Part shown: positions 34,373 through 42,851 of the stretch, one piece after another | Position numbering within the stretch: the first letter of the stretch is position 1 | Layout of the letters: every line of letters begins with the position of its first letter | NCBI GenBank assembly: GCA_022601195.1 | Contig: JAHZIX010000049.1 | Location: 186,001-250,000, forward strand | Direction: 5' to 3' | Source: Deltaproteobacteria bacterium | GTDB taxonomy: Bacteria > Acidobacteriota > Thermoanaerobaculia > Multivoradales > JAHZIX01 | Length of the DNA stretch: 64,000 nt | Made by a program: the position numbers and the translations under genes | The notes under the pieces: model-generated | The model's input: only the letters and a program-made list of their open reading frames with translations | Told to the model about the DNA's origin: nothing | Database searches by the model: none

Positions 34373-35401
34373 TTGAGTGTCAATCCCGCTCTGGAAGCTC
34401 AACTCGCCCTGGCCCGCGCCGTCCTTCTGGTGAGGGCTATCGATTTCGAACCCTACGAGGTCTCGGACAGAGAGAAGCTTCGCCTCCAGCTGCTACCAGA
34501 GATCAGCAACTTCTTGGAGCGAGCAGCGAAGGCCTTGATGCTCGTGGAAGATCTCGCCGAGAATACCGAAGCTTTTTCTTCCTGCCCAAAACCAGTCTCA
34601 CAGGGATTCATCGAGGAGCTCTCGGACCTGTGCTTCGTCGTCTCCAGCGAGGTCTTTGCTCGCACCTCCGACTTAGATCAATTGGGGGAAAAAGCTCTTC
34701 CTTGGACCATGCTGGTGGCTGCTGAGCGTGCCAGTATCGAAGTGACCCGTGGGCTCTGCGTCATAGAGAAGGAACTTTCCTTGGTGACCCAGGTCGATAG
34801 CCAGTTGGAGCAAGTTGACCTCCTGGATGACTCCATACGAAGCCGGGTGGCGGTGGCAAAGTTTCGCAGGGCCGTTTGCCGCGATCTTTCCGGGCCTGTG
34901 GCGCCGGTCCTGCGGTCCGCCGGAACCTCCCTAGCTCGGTTGATCGGGCGCAACGAGTTTCGACATCTCTTCGTTTCAGATCGGATCTCTGCTCGAGAGC
35001 TTCATTCTCGAGCGGCAACGCTGTTGCGAGACCCCAGCTCCGAGGAACAGGACTTGCGAAGAGTGCTCGAAGACATCCGAGCCTTCGCTATCCTGTTGGA
35101 AGAGGTCAACCAGCGGGAAGAGCTCATCGTCCATGATTCCGCGGTGATTCTCAGGTCCATCGAGGAGCTAACACCCCTGGACCAACACGGCGCAGTGCCC
35201 AACTCGACGACCCGAACGCTGCACTCTATTTTCGGCCGAGACCAAGACCTCGATCAGCTCTTGATCTCAGGTGCAGATGTGGGAACCGTGCTGGCTAGGC
35301 TCTTACTCTTGCACCAACTGTTGGGATTGCGAGGCGGCGCTGCAGCCCCTTTGGGTAAGGACCCTTTCGTTTCGGAGCTGCAGGAATCCATGGGCAGATA
35401 G
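34373..35401 (+). CDS. Helical protein of unknown function in the LOV operon
   Basis: A 342-residue, almost fully alpha-helical cytosolic protein rich in Leu, Glu and Arg, without a membrane segment or recognisable motif. Helical bundles such as RRVLEDIRAFAILLEEVNQR suggest a protein-protein interaction or ligand-binding role, but I cannot assign a family. The frame begins at TTG 34373, 12 bases after AGGAG; no in-frame ATG lies close by. It ends 14 bases before the ABC-like gene, so co-translation is likely. It may be the adaptor between the ATPase and the LOV receptor (inference). Confidence 0.75.
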   Translation: MSVNPALEAQLALARAVLLVRAIDFEPYEVSDREKLRLQLLPEISNFLERAAKALMLVEDLAENTEAFSSCPKPVSQGFIEELSDLCFVVSSEVFARTSDLDQLGEKALPWTMLVAAERASIEVTRGLCVIEKELSLVTQVDSQLEQVDLLDDSIRSRVAVAKFRRAVCRDLSGPVAPVLRSAGTSLARLIGRNEFRHLFVSDRISARELHSRAATLLRDPSSEEQDLRRVLEDIRAFAILLEEVNQREELIVHDSAVILRSIEELTPLDQHGAVPNSTTRTLHSIFGRDQDLDQLLISGADVGTVLARLLLLHQLLGLRGGAAAPLGKDPFVSELQESMGR

Positions 35402-35415
35402 AAGATGGGCCCTAG

Positions 35416-36141
35416 GTGACAGCAAAGACTCAGGAGCATCCTTCGGTTGGAGTGAGCGTTGCAAATCTGAGGGCAGGGTACCCCGGTAGGCTCGTCCTCA
35501 AGGACGTGCAACTTTGCCTTCCAGCAAGGCAAGTCTCGGTGATCCTGGGACCTGGTGGTAGCGGAAAGACCACCCTTCTGAGAGCCATCGAAGGCGAAGA
35601 GGAGAAGGGCTTTTGGTGGCAAGGGCAGATCGATTTCTGGGCCGAATCGAAAATTACCACTCAGTGGCAAGAAAAGGATCTGAGCAAGGCGACTATGGCT
35701 GGCTGGATCTTGCCGAACCAAGCTCGACCGAGGCTCCAGCAAGCTCGCACCAGGGTGCAGAAAATCTGGAGCTCGGTGCCAGCGGCGGCAGCCTGTCTGC
35801 TGGCTGCCCTCGATAAAGGCGAGTCCAAGATCGAACCATGGCACCTTGCTCTGGCCCGCTTCACTGGCACCCTAGCGACGCCCGAGGAATTGGTTCTGCT
35901 GGACGAACCGGGATTCGGCCTCCCCTCCATGGCCCTCTCTTGGTTGGCGACCTTGGTTCGAGAAACCGCTCGAGCGGCCACGGTTATTTTGGTCACCCAC
36001 AACCTAGCCTTGGCACGCCGGGTAGGTGACTTTATGGTGCTCATGGTCGATGGAGAGGCCATCGAAACGGGGGCGGCTGAGGCCTTTCTCAACCGCCCCC
36101 AGCGGCAGCGAACTCGGCACTTCGTACAACTGGGCTGCTAG
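35416..36141 (+). CDS. ABC-type ATPase lacking the LSGGQ signature
   Basis: The 241-residue protein has an ABC nucleotide-binding fold: LKDVQLCLPARQVSVILGPGG with Walker A GPGGSGKTT, Walker B LVLLDEP and the H-switch His in ILVTHNLALA. The region before Walker B reads GESKIEPWHLALARFTGTL, so the LALAR helix is kept but the LSGGQ signature is gone. The Q-loop Gln is also not obvious. The C-terminal GAAEAFLNRPQRQRTRHFV resembles PstB-type importers. There is no permease in the operon. It may bind ATP and act as a regulatory switch rather than as a transporter (inference). Start GTG 35416. Confidence 0.8.
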   Translation: MTAKTQEHPSVGVSVANLRAGYPGRLVLKDVQLCLPARQVSVILGPGGSGKTTLLRAIEGEEEKGFWWQGQIDFWAESKITTQWQEKDLSKATMAGWILPNQARPRLQQARTRVQKIWSSVPAAAACLLAALDKGESKIEPWHLALARFTGTLATPEELVLLDEPGFGLPSMALSWLATLVRETARAATVILVTHNLALARRVGDFMVLMVDGEAIETGAAEAFLNRPQRQRTRHFVQLGC

Positions 36142-36182
36142 GAATAGCGGCCTCAAGAAACTCATCCTAGGGAGAACACTCG

Positions 36183-37037
36183 ATGGCGCTACCGGACTGG
36201 TCTAACGTCCTTACACCTGCTCTGCAGCAGGTCAGCAACGGCGTTACCGTCGTCGATATCAGCCATCCCGACCAGCCCCTGGTCTTCGTCAACCGAGCCT
36301 TCGAGAGAATCACCGGCTACACCGCGGCTGAATCTCTTGGCCGCAACTGTCGTTTTCTGCAGGGCCCAAACACGGACCCGGCCAGTGTCGAGAGCCTTCG
36401 CAAGGCACTTCGTCTCGGTGAGTCCATTCAGGTCGTACTGCGCAACTACCGGAAGGATGGAACGGGCTTCCTCAATGAGCTCAAGATCTTTCCGGTTGCC
36501 AACCCCGAGGGTTCCCCTACTCAATTCATCGGCATCCAGAACGACGTCACCGCTCAGTTCGTTTCGTTGGCCCTCCAGCAACAAATTCGCCTGCCGTCCC
36601 AAATGCTCGACCAGGTCGACACGGTTAGTGGCCCGGACCTTCACCTAGCTCTCGATCTCAATGATCTACAGGTCGGCCTCGAGACCATAGGGGTGATCGT
36701 CGCGACAGCGCGAGGCAAGATTCTTTACCGAGATTCCGCCGCCCGGGACTTGCTGGCCACCGGAGGTCCAGAAAACGTTGGCGATTCGGTATTTGGGGTC
36801 TTCGAAGGCTCCGGACTCATCGAATCTCTACGCCCTAGCCTCAAGTCGAACCCGAGTTGGATCTCTGCTCGAGTCCGCGGTTCAGAGCCGGCGACAAAGG
36901 TTCTTTTGAGATGCCATCGAACAGAGCTACCCGAACTAGAAAGGGAGTTGATGGTCGTCCTGACTCGAGTTCGGGGTGGCGATAGCCGTCCAGCATCGGC
37001 CAGTCGAGCATCGGCCAGGAAAAGCGCAGACGAGTAG
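36183..37037 (+). CDS. LOV-domain blue-light receptor protein
   Basis: Residues about 10-125 form a LOV (PAS) domain with the canonical flavin-adduct motif GRNCRFLQG; Cys56 is the photo-active cysteine. Also present are the LOV features NRAFERITGYTAAE, FLNELKIFPV and QFIGIQNDVTAQ, so FMN binding and blue-light sensing are very likely. Residues about 155-270 look like a second, degenerate PAS domain (VIVATARGKILYRDSAARDLL) without a kinase, GGDEF or HTH output. It must signal by protein contact, probably to the other products of its operon. The C-terminal tail has an Ala/Ser repeat encoded by a 15-bp duplication. Confidence 0.9.
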   Translation: MALPDWSNVLTPALQQVSNGVTVVDISHPDQPLVFVNRAFERITGYTAAESLGRNCRFLQGPNTDPASVESLRKALRLGESIQVVLRNYRKDGTGFLNELKIFPVANPEGSPTQFIGIQNDVTAQFVSLALQQQIRLPSQMLDQVDTVSGPDLHLALDLNDLQVGLETIGVIVATARGKILYRDSAARDLLATGGPENVGDSVFGVFEGSGLIESLRPSLKSNPSWISARVRGSEPATKVLLRCHRTELPELERELMVVLTRVRGGDSRPASASRASARKSADE

Positions 37038-37074
37038 AACGAAGTACCAAGCAAAAAGGCCCCCCTTAGACAAC

Positions 37075-37095
37075 CTCTTTCCTCTTTCCTCTTTC
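37075..37095. repeat. CCTCTTT triplet repeat
   Basis: Three abutting CCTCTTT units form a pyrimidine-rich tract of 21 bases directly after the LOV gene. It is too short to judge a function; slippage is the likely origin. Confidence 0.6.
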
Positions 37096-37320
37096 CCCTG
37101 GCCCCTGGTCCCCTCTAGCCTCGCTCTTCGGCTCCCAGCTGCGAACCAAGGGTTAGCCCTTTCTGCCGATTTCACGGTGGCAGGGGCGGAATTCGGTCAT
37201 CTCATTGTCAGGAAATCTCGACTCTTCTCGTGTCTGGATCTGGAGAGGAAATCACCTTGGGACTCCGCCGGAGCCCCAAGGGTTTCTAGTCCGTCCCATA
37301 TTTTTCCAGGAGAGAAACCC

Positions 37321-40300
37321 ATGTTGATGAGATGGCTTCCAAGAAAACCTCGCATTCTTTGTCACTGCGCAGCCTTGATCGTAGGGGTCGTTCTGGTTCC
37401 TCTGGGAAGCCCCACCAGGGCGGCCTCGCCGGAGGTTTGTTCCACTCACGCATCGAGCTATTCCTTCGTCAACAACACCCAACAACCAACCCATGGGATC
37501 CACCTCAACCTCCTCGGCCCCCAATCGATCTCCCAGGTCTACCTAGGCGACAGAAACCCCTTCGGGGAGCCCGAGTGGCAAGCACTTGGCCCGAATGGGA
37601 TCTATCGATTTCGATTCGCCAGCTCCACCATTGCGCCGGAGGACACCGTGCAGATCGCCTTCTGTGGGGTCGGAGCCCGGGTAGAGGCTGTCCCACTGGG
37701 TAACTCCAATGCCGCCAGCTGGCTGGCCGAAGGGGAAGGGCTCCCCCAGGCCCGTCCAGTCCCCATCGCAGGGCATCGCCTGGTGGCGGAATCTCGAGGA
37801 GGTGGAACCTTCCACCTGACCTTCGAGGTGAATCAGTCAGAGGCTCTCGACCTTCGCCTCGAAGAGGTTGAAATCGCTTTCGGTGAGCCACGTAGTCTCG
37901 CGGATCTGAGCTACCAGACCAGCTCCGACCTGAGCTGGAACAGGGCTGAGCCCTCGGCCATAAACCTGCCGGGAAAACCCTCTAATGGAGATCCTTCTCG
38001 AATCTTCTGGGACACCTTTGAAACGGTCCGTTGGGATGACCCGCGAGCTTTTTTCCTTCGTTTCCAAACAACGGTCGCAGGCGAACCGGAAGGCCCCACA
38101 GAAACCGTTCTACAGGTCGATCTAGATACTTTCCTGCAGCCCATTTTCTTCCGAGAGCAAGCCGTCGCGGCAGCAAACTCGAGGTTCGGCAGGGGGGATC
38201 TAGAAGTGGTCCACAATGCTCCGATGCATCTCCCCTTAACGGGCCGTGATGCCATCGCCTTCAAGCTGCAAGACGGGGACGGGAAGATCTATTCGGTGAC
38301 CCTAGACAGGGATGGGGCAGAGGTTTCCGGAGAGGAGCTGATACAGGCAGAGGGAGAGTTAGAGGAGCAAACCTTCGGGAAGCTAGAGTCCCTGCTCTGG
38401 ACCCAACTGTCCGCAGCGGAGCCAGACGAACCCCTAAGGGTTTCCTTTTGGCTCAAGCTCCCGGAGCCCAATCTCGCCTCCTCTCCTCAACGCCCCCATT
38501 CCTCGACCACGCTGACCGAAAGAGAACTCGATCTCCTCCAGGTAGAAATTGACCACTTTCAGGCCCAGCGCGTGGCCGCCGTAACCGCCCCATTCCTGGA
38601 CCGTCTCACCACCTTCGCCCCCGAGGCGGTGTCCACGGGAACCGATCTGGCTCCCCTGGTCCACACTTCCCTCCTACCCGCCGCAATCAAAACCGTCGCG
38701 ACTTGGGAAGAGGTCGATCGGGTCTACGGTGAGCAGATTCACCGGCCCGACCTGAACGGCGTCCGCACTTCCGTTCAGTCTTTCGTTCCCCATGGTCTAG
38801 GGATCGATGGGACCGGCCAGGTCCTCGGCGTTCTCGAAGTGGGAGGCGCCATTAGTAGTAGCAACCCCTTTCTTCCCAATGTCGTTCAGAATTCCTCCTT
38901 CGCCTGCCTCGAAGAGCACGGGACCGGGGTCGCGGGCGTCATCGCCAGCAACCATGGAACCCATACAGGCATGGCCCCGGGAGCCTCCCTACGAGTAGCC
39001 GGCTCCTGCGGCGGATTCGACTCTGAGCTGGAAGCCGGTGCTGCCTGGCAGGTGAGCCAGGGAGCTAGGGCCCTTAACCTGAGCTTCGGTGCCAATGGCG
39101 GTACCCATCCCGGTAGCTCAGATCGCTTCTACGACAGCCTCTCGATCAACAACGCCCGCACCATCGTAACTTCGGCGGGAAACAATGGAGGCGACTATGG
39201 GGATGGCTCCGGGCAAGTCAGCTCTCCGGCTCGAGGTTACAACTTGATCAGCGTAGGGAACTACAACGATCGAAATAACGGTGCTCCGAACAAGATGAGT
39301 GAGTCCTCGAGTTTCGTCGACCCGGCTTCGACCCTGGGTGACCGGGAAAAACCTGAACTGGCCGCTCCCGGCAATAACCTGACCTCCACCACCAACTCGA
39401 GCCCCTGGGTGGATAGCGGTTTCTCCGGAACCAGCTTCTCGGCCCCAGTGGTCACTGGCGCCGCTGGCTTGTTGTTCGACGCCAACCCTTCCCTACAGAT
39501 TTGGCCGGAAGCAGTGAAAGCCATCCTCATGGCCACCGCGACCAACAACATCGAAGGCAACACTCGACTCTCCGACCAGGATGGCGCAGGCGGGATCCGC
39601 CTCGACCAGGCGGTCGCCGCAGCGGGTTTCGGCCAAAATTCTCAGTGGATCGCCAGCAGCCTGAATTGCGACATTGCCGCAGATCAGACCATCCACACCA
39701 TCGATCTGATCGGCGGACGATGGACCCGAGTGGTCTTCTCGTGGGGGCAACCGACGAACTATATCGATTACGAAAAGCACCCTAGTGCGGATTTCGACCT
39801 GAAGATCCTAGCTCCGAACGCCACTATCCAGGCGAAATCTACCTCCTTCGATAACAACTACGAGATCGTCGAGTTCCTGGCGCCAATGGATGGCGCCTAT
39901 TTGGTTCAGATCGACCCAGTTCGCTGTGATCAGTCCCCCCAGACCATGGGTCTCGCCTGGTGGCAAAACCCGATTCTGCGAACCGACGGTCTAGGCCACG
40001 ACGGTGAAGGGGCCGGCATGGCGCTCGTCGACCTCAACAGCAACGGTCAACCGGACATGATCTTGATGGCCTACGACGCACCGAACGGCGTCAACCAATT
40101 CAAATACAAGATTGGCTGGGACCTCGACAGCCTGGGCCAGGCTAGCTCCTGGTCCGGGTCCCATGCCGAGGCCGGAGTCGGACATACTGGGGAAGGAGCT
40201 GGGGCGGAAGTAGCCTACATCGATGCCAACCTTCAAGCGGATCTGATCCTTGTTGCCTACGATGCGCCGTCCGGGGTCAACGAATTTCGCTACAAGATCG

Positions 40301-40869
40301 GCTGGAACCTCGACAGCAACGGCAAGGCTTCTTCTTGGAGCGGGATCTATCACGTTGGAGGCGTCGGCTTCGACGGAGATGGCGCTAGCCTCGAAATAGG
40401 AGATCTCAACAACAACGGGATCCCAGACCTGATTCTGATGGCTTACGACGACCCTGCCGGCCAAAACGAATTTCGCTATCAGGTCGGCCTCGACCTGAAT
40501 CCGGACGGCAAGGCGACTTCCTGGACACCGGTGATCCATGTCGGTGGCGTCGGTCACACCGGCCACGGAGCCGGGGTGACTCTCGGCAACCTGGACAACG
40601 ATAGCCGTCCGGAGATGATCCTCATGGCCTACGATGCCCCCCCGGGACTCAACAGTTTCCGCTACCGGATCGGCTGGAACATCAATCCTGACGGCCAAAC
40701 AGTGTCCTGGTCACCGTCCCGATACGTCTCCGGCCTCGGTTGGGAAGGTGACGGCGCCGACCTGGAGCTATTCGACATCGACAGCGATGGCCTTTTGGAC
40801 CTCTTGTTGATGGCTTACGATGATCCGCCGGGAAATAACGTCTTCAAATACGTCGTAGTCGACCCCTAG
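37321..40869 (+). CDS. Secreted subtilisin-like (S8) peptidase with five FG-GAP-like repeats
   Basis: The start at 37321 has AGGAG 9 bases upstream and yields a signal peptide (LIVGVVLVPLGSPTRAA); the product has 1182 residues. A propeptide and unknown beta domains cover about 30-480. The S8 domain (about 490-770) has His533 (EEHGTGVAGVIA), the oxyanion Asn (VTSAGNNGG) and Ser705 (FSGTSFSAPVVTG). The position of the usual Asp (VLD.G) is Glu506 in VLGVLEVGG, which is unusual. The C-terminal 300 residues are five repeats of about 60 residues (GHDGEGAGMALVDLNSNGQP, DMILMAYDAP), with Asp/Asn-rich calcium-type loops of an FG-GAP/VCBS-like beta-propeller. It is probably an extracellular protein. 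Confidence 0.88.
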   Translation: MLMRWLPRKPRILCHCAALIVGVVLVPLGSPTRAASPEVCSTHASSYSFVNNTQQPTHGIHLNLLGPQSISQVYLGDRNPFGEPEWQALGPNGIYRFRFASSTIAPEDTVQIAFCGVGARVEAVPLGNSNAASWLAEGEGLPQARPVPIAGHRLVAESRGGGTFHLTFEVNQSEALDLRLEEVEIAFGEPRSLADLSYQTSSDLSWNRAEPSAINLPGKPSNGDPSRIFWDTFETVRWDDPRAFFLRFQTTVAGEPEGPTETVLQVDLDTFLQPIFFREQAVAAANSRFGRGDLEVVHNAPMHLPLTGRDAIAFKLQDGDGKIYSVTLDRDGAEVSGEELIQAEGELEEQTFGKLESLLWTQLSAAEPDEPLRVSFWLKLPEPNLASSPQRPHSSTTLTERELDLLQVEIDHFQAQRVAAVTAPFLDRLTTFAPEAVSTGTDLAPLVHTSLLPAAIKTVATWEEVDRVYGEQIHRPDLNGVRTSVQSFVPHGLGIDGTGQVLGVLEVGGAISSSNPFLPNVVQNSSFACLEEHGTGVAGVIASNHGTHTGMAPGASLRVAGSCGGFDSELEAGAAWQVSQGARALNLSFGANGGTHPGSSDRFYDSLSINNARTIVTSAGNNGGDYGDGSGQVSSPARGYNLISVGNYNDRNNGAPNKMSESSSFVDPASTLGDREKPELAAPGNNLTSTTNSSPWVDSGFSGTSFSAPVVTGAAGLLFDANPSLQIWPEAVKAILMATATNNIEGNTRLSDQDGAGGIRLDQAVAAAGFGQNSQWIASSLNCDIAADQTIHTIDLIGGRWTRVVFSWGQPTNYIDYEKHPSADFDLKILAPNATIQAKSTSFDNNYEIVEFLAPMDGAYLVQIDPVRCDQSPQTMGLAWWQNPILRTDGLGHDGEGAGMALVDLNSNGQPDMILMAYDAPNGVNQFKYKIGWDLDSLGQASSWSGSHAEAGVGHTGEGAGAEVAYIDANLQADLILVAYDAPSGVNEFRYKIGWNLDSNGKASSWSGIYHVGGVGFDGDGASLEIGDLNNNGIPDLILMAYDDPAGQNEFRYQVGLDLNPDGKATSWTPVIHVGGVGHTGHGAGVTLGNLDNDSRPEMILMAYDAPPGLNSFRYRIGWNINPDGQTVSWSPSRYVSGLGWEGDGADLELFDIDSDGLLDLLLMAYDDPPGNNVFKYVVVDP

Positions 40870-40917
40870 CCTTCAGCAGAACTCTCCCAAGTACCTTGGG
40901 GGCCTTGGGAGAGGAGC

Positions 40918-41778
40918 TCATCGCTTCGAACCGTTCAGCCCGACCTCGTAAGGATGGTGCGGAGCTTCGAAGCGACCCTTTCTCGCACTGCGAATCTGTG
41001 CCGCCGTCGAGTGCACCGCCCAGGGCCGTTGGTTCGACCAGCGGGCTACCCCTGCTTGAAGCACCAACAGCAGACCGTTGGGATCACCGTAGGCCCGGAA
41101 CCGGTCTCCGCCGGCGTAGTAGAGATCCAAATCCGTGCCGGCCTGCAGTCCCTTGCCAAACTCAGGTACGTCTTCGGCGACGAAGCCGATTTCACTGGCA
41201 TAGAGGATGTCCTTGGAAGCGAACGGGCCGGTCTCGCCGTTCTTCAAGTCGTGGCGAGCAATGTACTCCAGTAAATTTCCGGCGGGATCTTCAAAAAAAA
41301 CCGAGTGGGCGTTCCAATGCCAAAAGTCCGTGACGTCTTCCAATTCCGAGTGACTGTAGGCATCCGGAGGTCGCTTGAGCAGCGGGGTCCGTGCCAGCTG
41401 CCACTCTCGAGCTTGGAACAACTTGTTTTCAGGAATGTTGAAGGCGAAATGATAGGCCGGTGCGGGCCCCTCGGCAGCGGTCTGACGGAAAGTGATCGTG
41501 GTGCGCCCGGCGTGAACCGTTAGGACTCCAAGCTCACCTCGCTCGGTTTCCAATCCTAGAAGGCCGGCGTAATAGTCCTCTAGCTCTTCGAGGGGAGCTG
41601 CTGTTCTTAGGTAGAGGCTGAGAATTCGTGGATCCTCTGCCCCATGGAAGGCCGGCGCCTTCGGTGCTCTGCGCCGAGCCCTTGCTGACCGGGTCGCAGG
41701 GAAAGCAGGAAAGGCATGGGCCGCTGCGAAGAAAGCTGCTGCGCTCGTGCCCGTCAAGAACTGGCGACGGTCGATCAT
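40918..41778 (-). CDS. Tat-exported VOC-superfamily (glyoxalase-like) protein
   Basis: The start at 41778 has GGAGG 7 bases upstream. The N terminus MIDRRQFLTGTSAAAFFAAA is a twin-arginine signal, so the protein is folded and probably loaded with cofactor before export. The mature part (about 240 residues) has two beta-alpha-beta-beta-beta modules typical of the VOC superfamily: ILSLYLRTAAPLEELEDYYAGLLGL with FEDPAGNLLEYIARHD, and EIGFVAEDVPEFGKGL with RAYGDPNGLLLVLQ. Family members are metal-dependent lyases or dioxygenases. The His/Glu ligands appear partly conserved (HSVFFEDPAGNLLEYI). The substrate is unknown. Confidence 0.85.
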   Translation of the reverse strand: MIDRRQFLTGTSAAAFFAAAHAFPAFPATRSARARRRAPKAPAFHGAEDPRILSLYLRTAAPLEELEDYYAGLLGLETERGELGVLTVHAGRTTITFRQTAAEGPAPAYHFAFNIPENKLFQAREWQLARTPLLKRPPDAYSHSELEDVTDFWHWNAHSVFFEDPAGNLLEYIARHDLKNGETGPFASKDILYASEIGFVAEDVPEFGKGLQAGTDLDLYYAGGDRFRAYGDPNGLLLVLQAGVARWSNQRPWAVHSTAAQIRSARKGRFEAPHHPYEVGLNGSKR

Positions 41779-41817
41779 TTTCGTACCTCCAACTCGGTTT
41801 GAGTCTCGGAACATCTC

Positions 41818-41835
41818 TACTACAGACGTAGTATA
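41818..41835 (-). promoter_or_regulatory. -10 box overlapped by a palindromic operator-like site
   Basis: TACTAC-AGAC-GTAGTA (41818-41833) is a perfect 6-bp dyad. Read toward the VOC gene, it overlaps the -10-like TATACT (41835-41830). The half-site resembles the TACTACA-type operators of BlaI/MecI-family repressors (comparison from memory). A repressor bound here would block the promoter. Confidence 0.45.
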
Positions 41836-41869
41836 ACTCCGAGGAAGAAGACAGAAGAAGAGATTCGAC

Positions 41870-42664
41870 CTAAAGGACCTTGTCGAAATAGTCTCGAGCG
41901 AAGTCGACCAGGCTGGTCATAGAAAAGAGAATTGCCTGCGCAGATCCTACGGAGCCCACGACCGCCTCCCCTTGCTCCAGATATCGATCTCCGACAACCG
42001 GGAAATGGGTATCGTTGTCATCGGCCACGTTGGCGACTTCCACCCAAGTGCGTCCACCGGGCTCCATTACATGGAAACCAATTTTCATCGTCCGCCGACG
42101 GGCTACCAGAGATTCGGCAAAGTGAAGCGCTGTACAACGGTTGAAGCCCACTCCCAAAAGCAACACCCGAGCCCCCGATTGGTAGAGCTTGTCGAACGGG
42201 CTGCCAGGCCCCTCTGAGAAGGCCAGCGGGTGATCCCTCACGATCCTCTGGGCGATGGGGCCCCGAGCACAAATCGACTCCAGGGGATGGTGGCTCCGTA
42301 AGGTGCCCGGCCAGGTGCGAAATGTCTCGGGTATGGCTCCTAGGGAAGTCGGAGTGGTCTGGGGATCAAAGACCGGTAGATGGTCCCGCACCTCGCCCAG
42401 GTGGGATTCGTCCGCCGATCGGTCCGGCCCCATCGTTGGCTCTCCGCACTGGGGAGTCGCGGCCGGCATCACTAAGGTGCCGGTGCTTCCCAAGGCTCCG
42501 AGCACCGCTCTGACTACGGTAGGCGCACCCCCCAAAACCCACCCCAGGGAGCTCAGAGAGGAATGCACTACCAGCATGTCCCCCTCTTTGACACCGAGCC
42601 CCTCTAGGTCGGAACGCAGTCGCTGCTCGGTGATCGAAGGGCCTTTCGTCGTCTCTCTCGTCAT
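41870..42664 (-). CDS. AAC(3)-family N-acetyltransferase
   Basis: The 264 residues match the Antibiotic_NAT fold: VVHSSLSSLGWVLGGAPTVVRAVL near the N terminus, GTLVMPAATPQ, IPETFRTWPGTLRSHHPLESICARG (the conserved arginine/histidine segment) and LLLGVGFNRCTALHFAE. Members acetylate the 3-amino group of aminoglycosides with acetyl-CoA, but many chromosomal homologues (YokD/FrbF-like) act on other amines. Resistance therefore cannot be concluded. The gene stands alone, without resistance genes or mobile elements nearby, which favours a housekeeping role. Confidence 0.9.
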   Translation of the reverse strand: MTRETTKGPSITEQRLRSDLEGLGVKEGDMLVVHSSLSSLGWVLGGAPTVVRAVLGALGSTGTLVMPAATPQCGEPTMGPDRSADESHLGEVRDHLPVFDPQTTPTSLGAIPETFRTWPGTLRSHHPLESICARGPIAQRIVRDHPLAFSEGPGSPFDKLYQSGARVLLLGVGFNRCTALHFAESLVARRRTMKIGFHVMEPGGRTWVEVANVADDNDTHFPVVGDRYLEQGEAVVGSVGSAQAILFSMTSLVDFARDYFDKVL

Positions 42665-42851
42665 CGCCTAGTCTCCCTGCTCTCTTCCAAGACCTCACCC
42701 AACTGGGATGATACGGCCTCCGCTTGATGCCTCCTCGCTCAGCCCTTAGAATAAGGGACGACGGCTCAAAGCCGCCTGCGAGTCTTTTCCCCCCTCTTGA
42801 AAATTCTCTATCCGAATGATGTTGCTACCATGCCAGGGAGAAAATCAGCAC

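Noticed and set aside
41870..42664. Acquired aminoglycoside-resistance gene
   Set aside because: The fold is right, but there is no mobile context and base composition is like the neighbours. Chromosomal members of this family often have other substrates.
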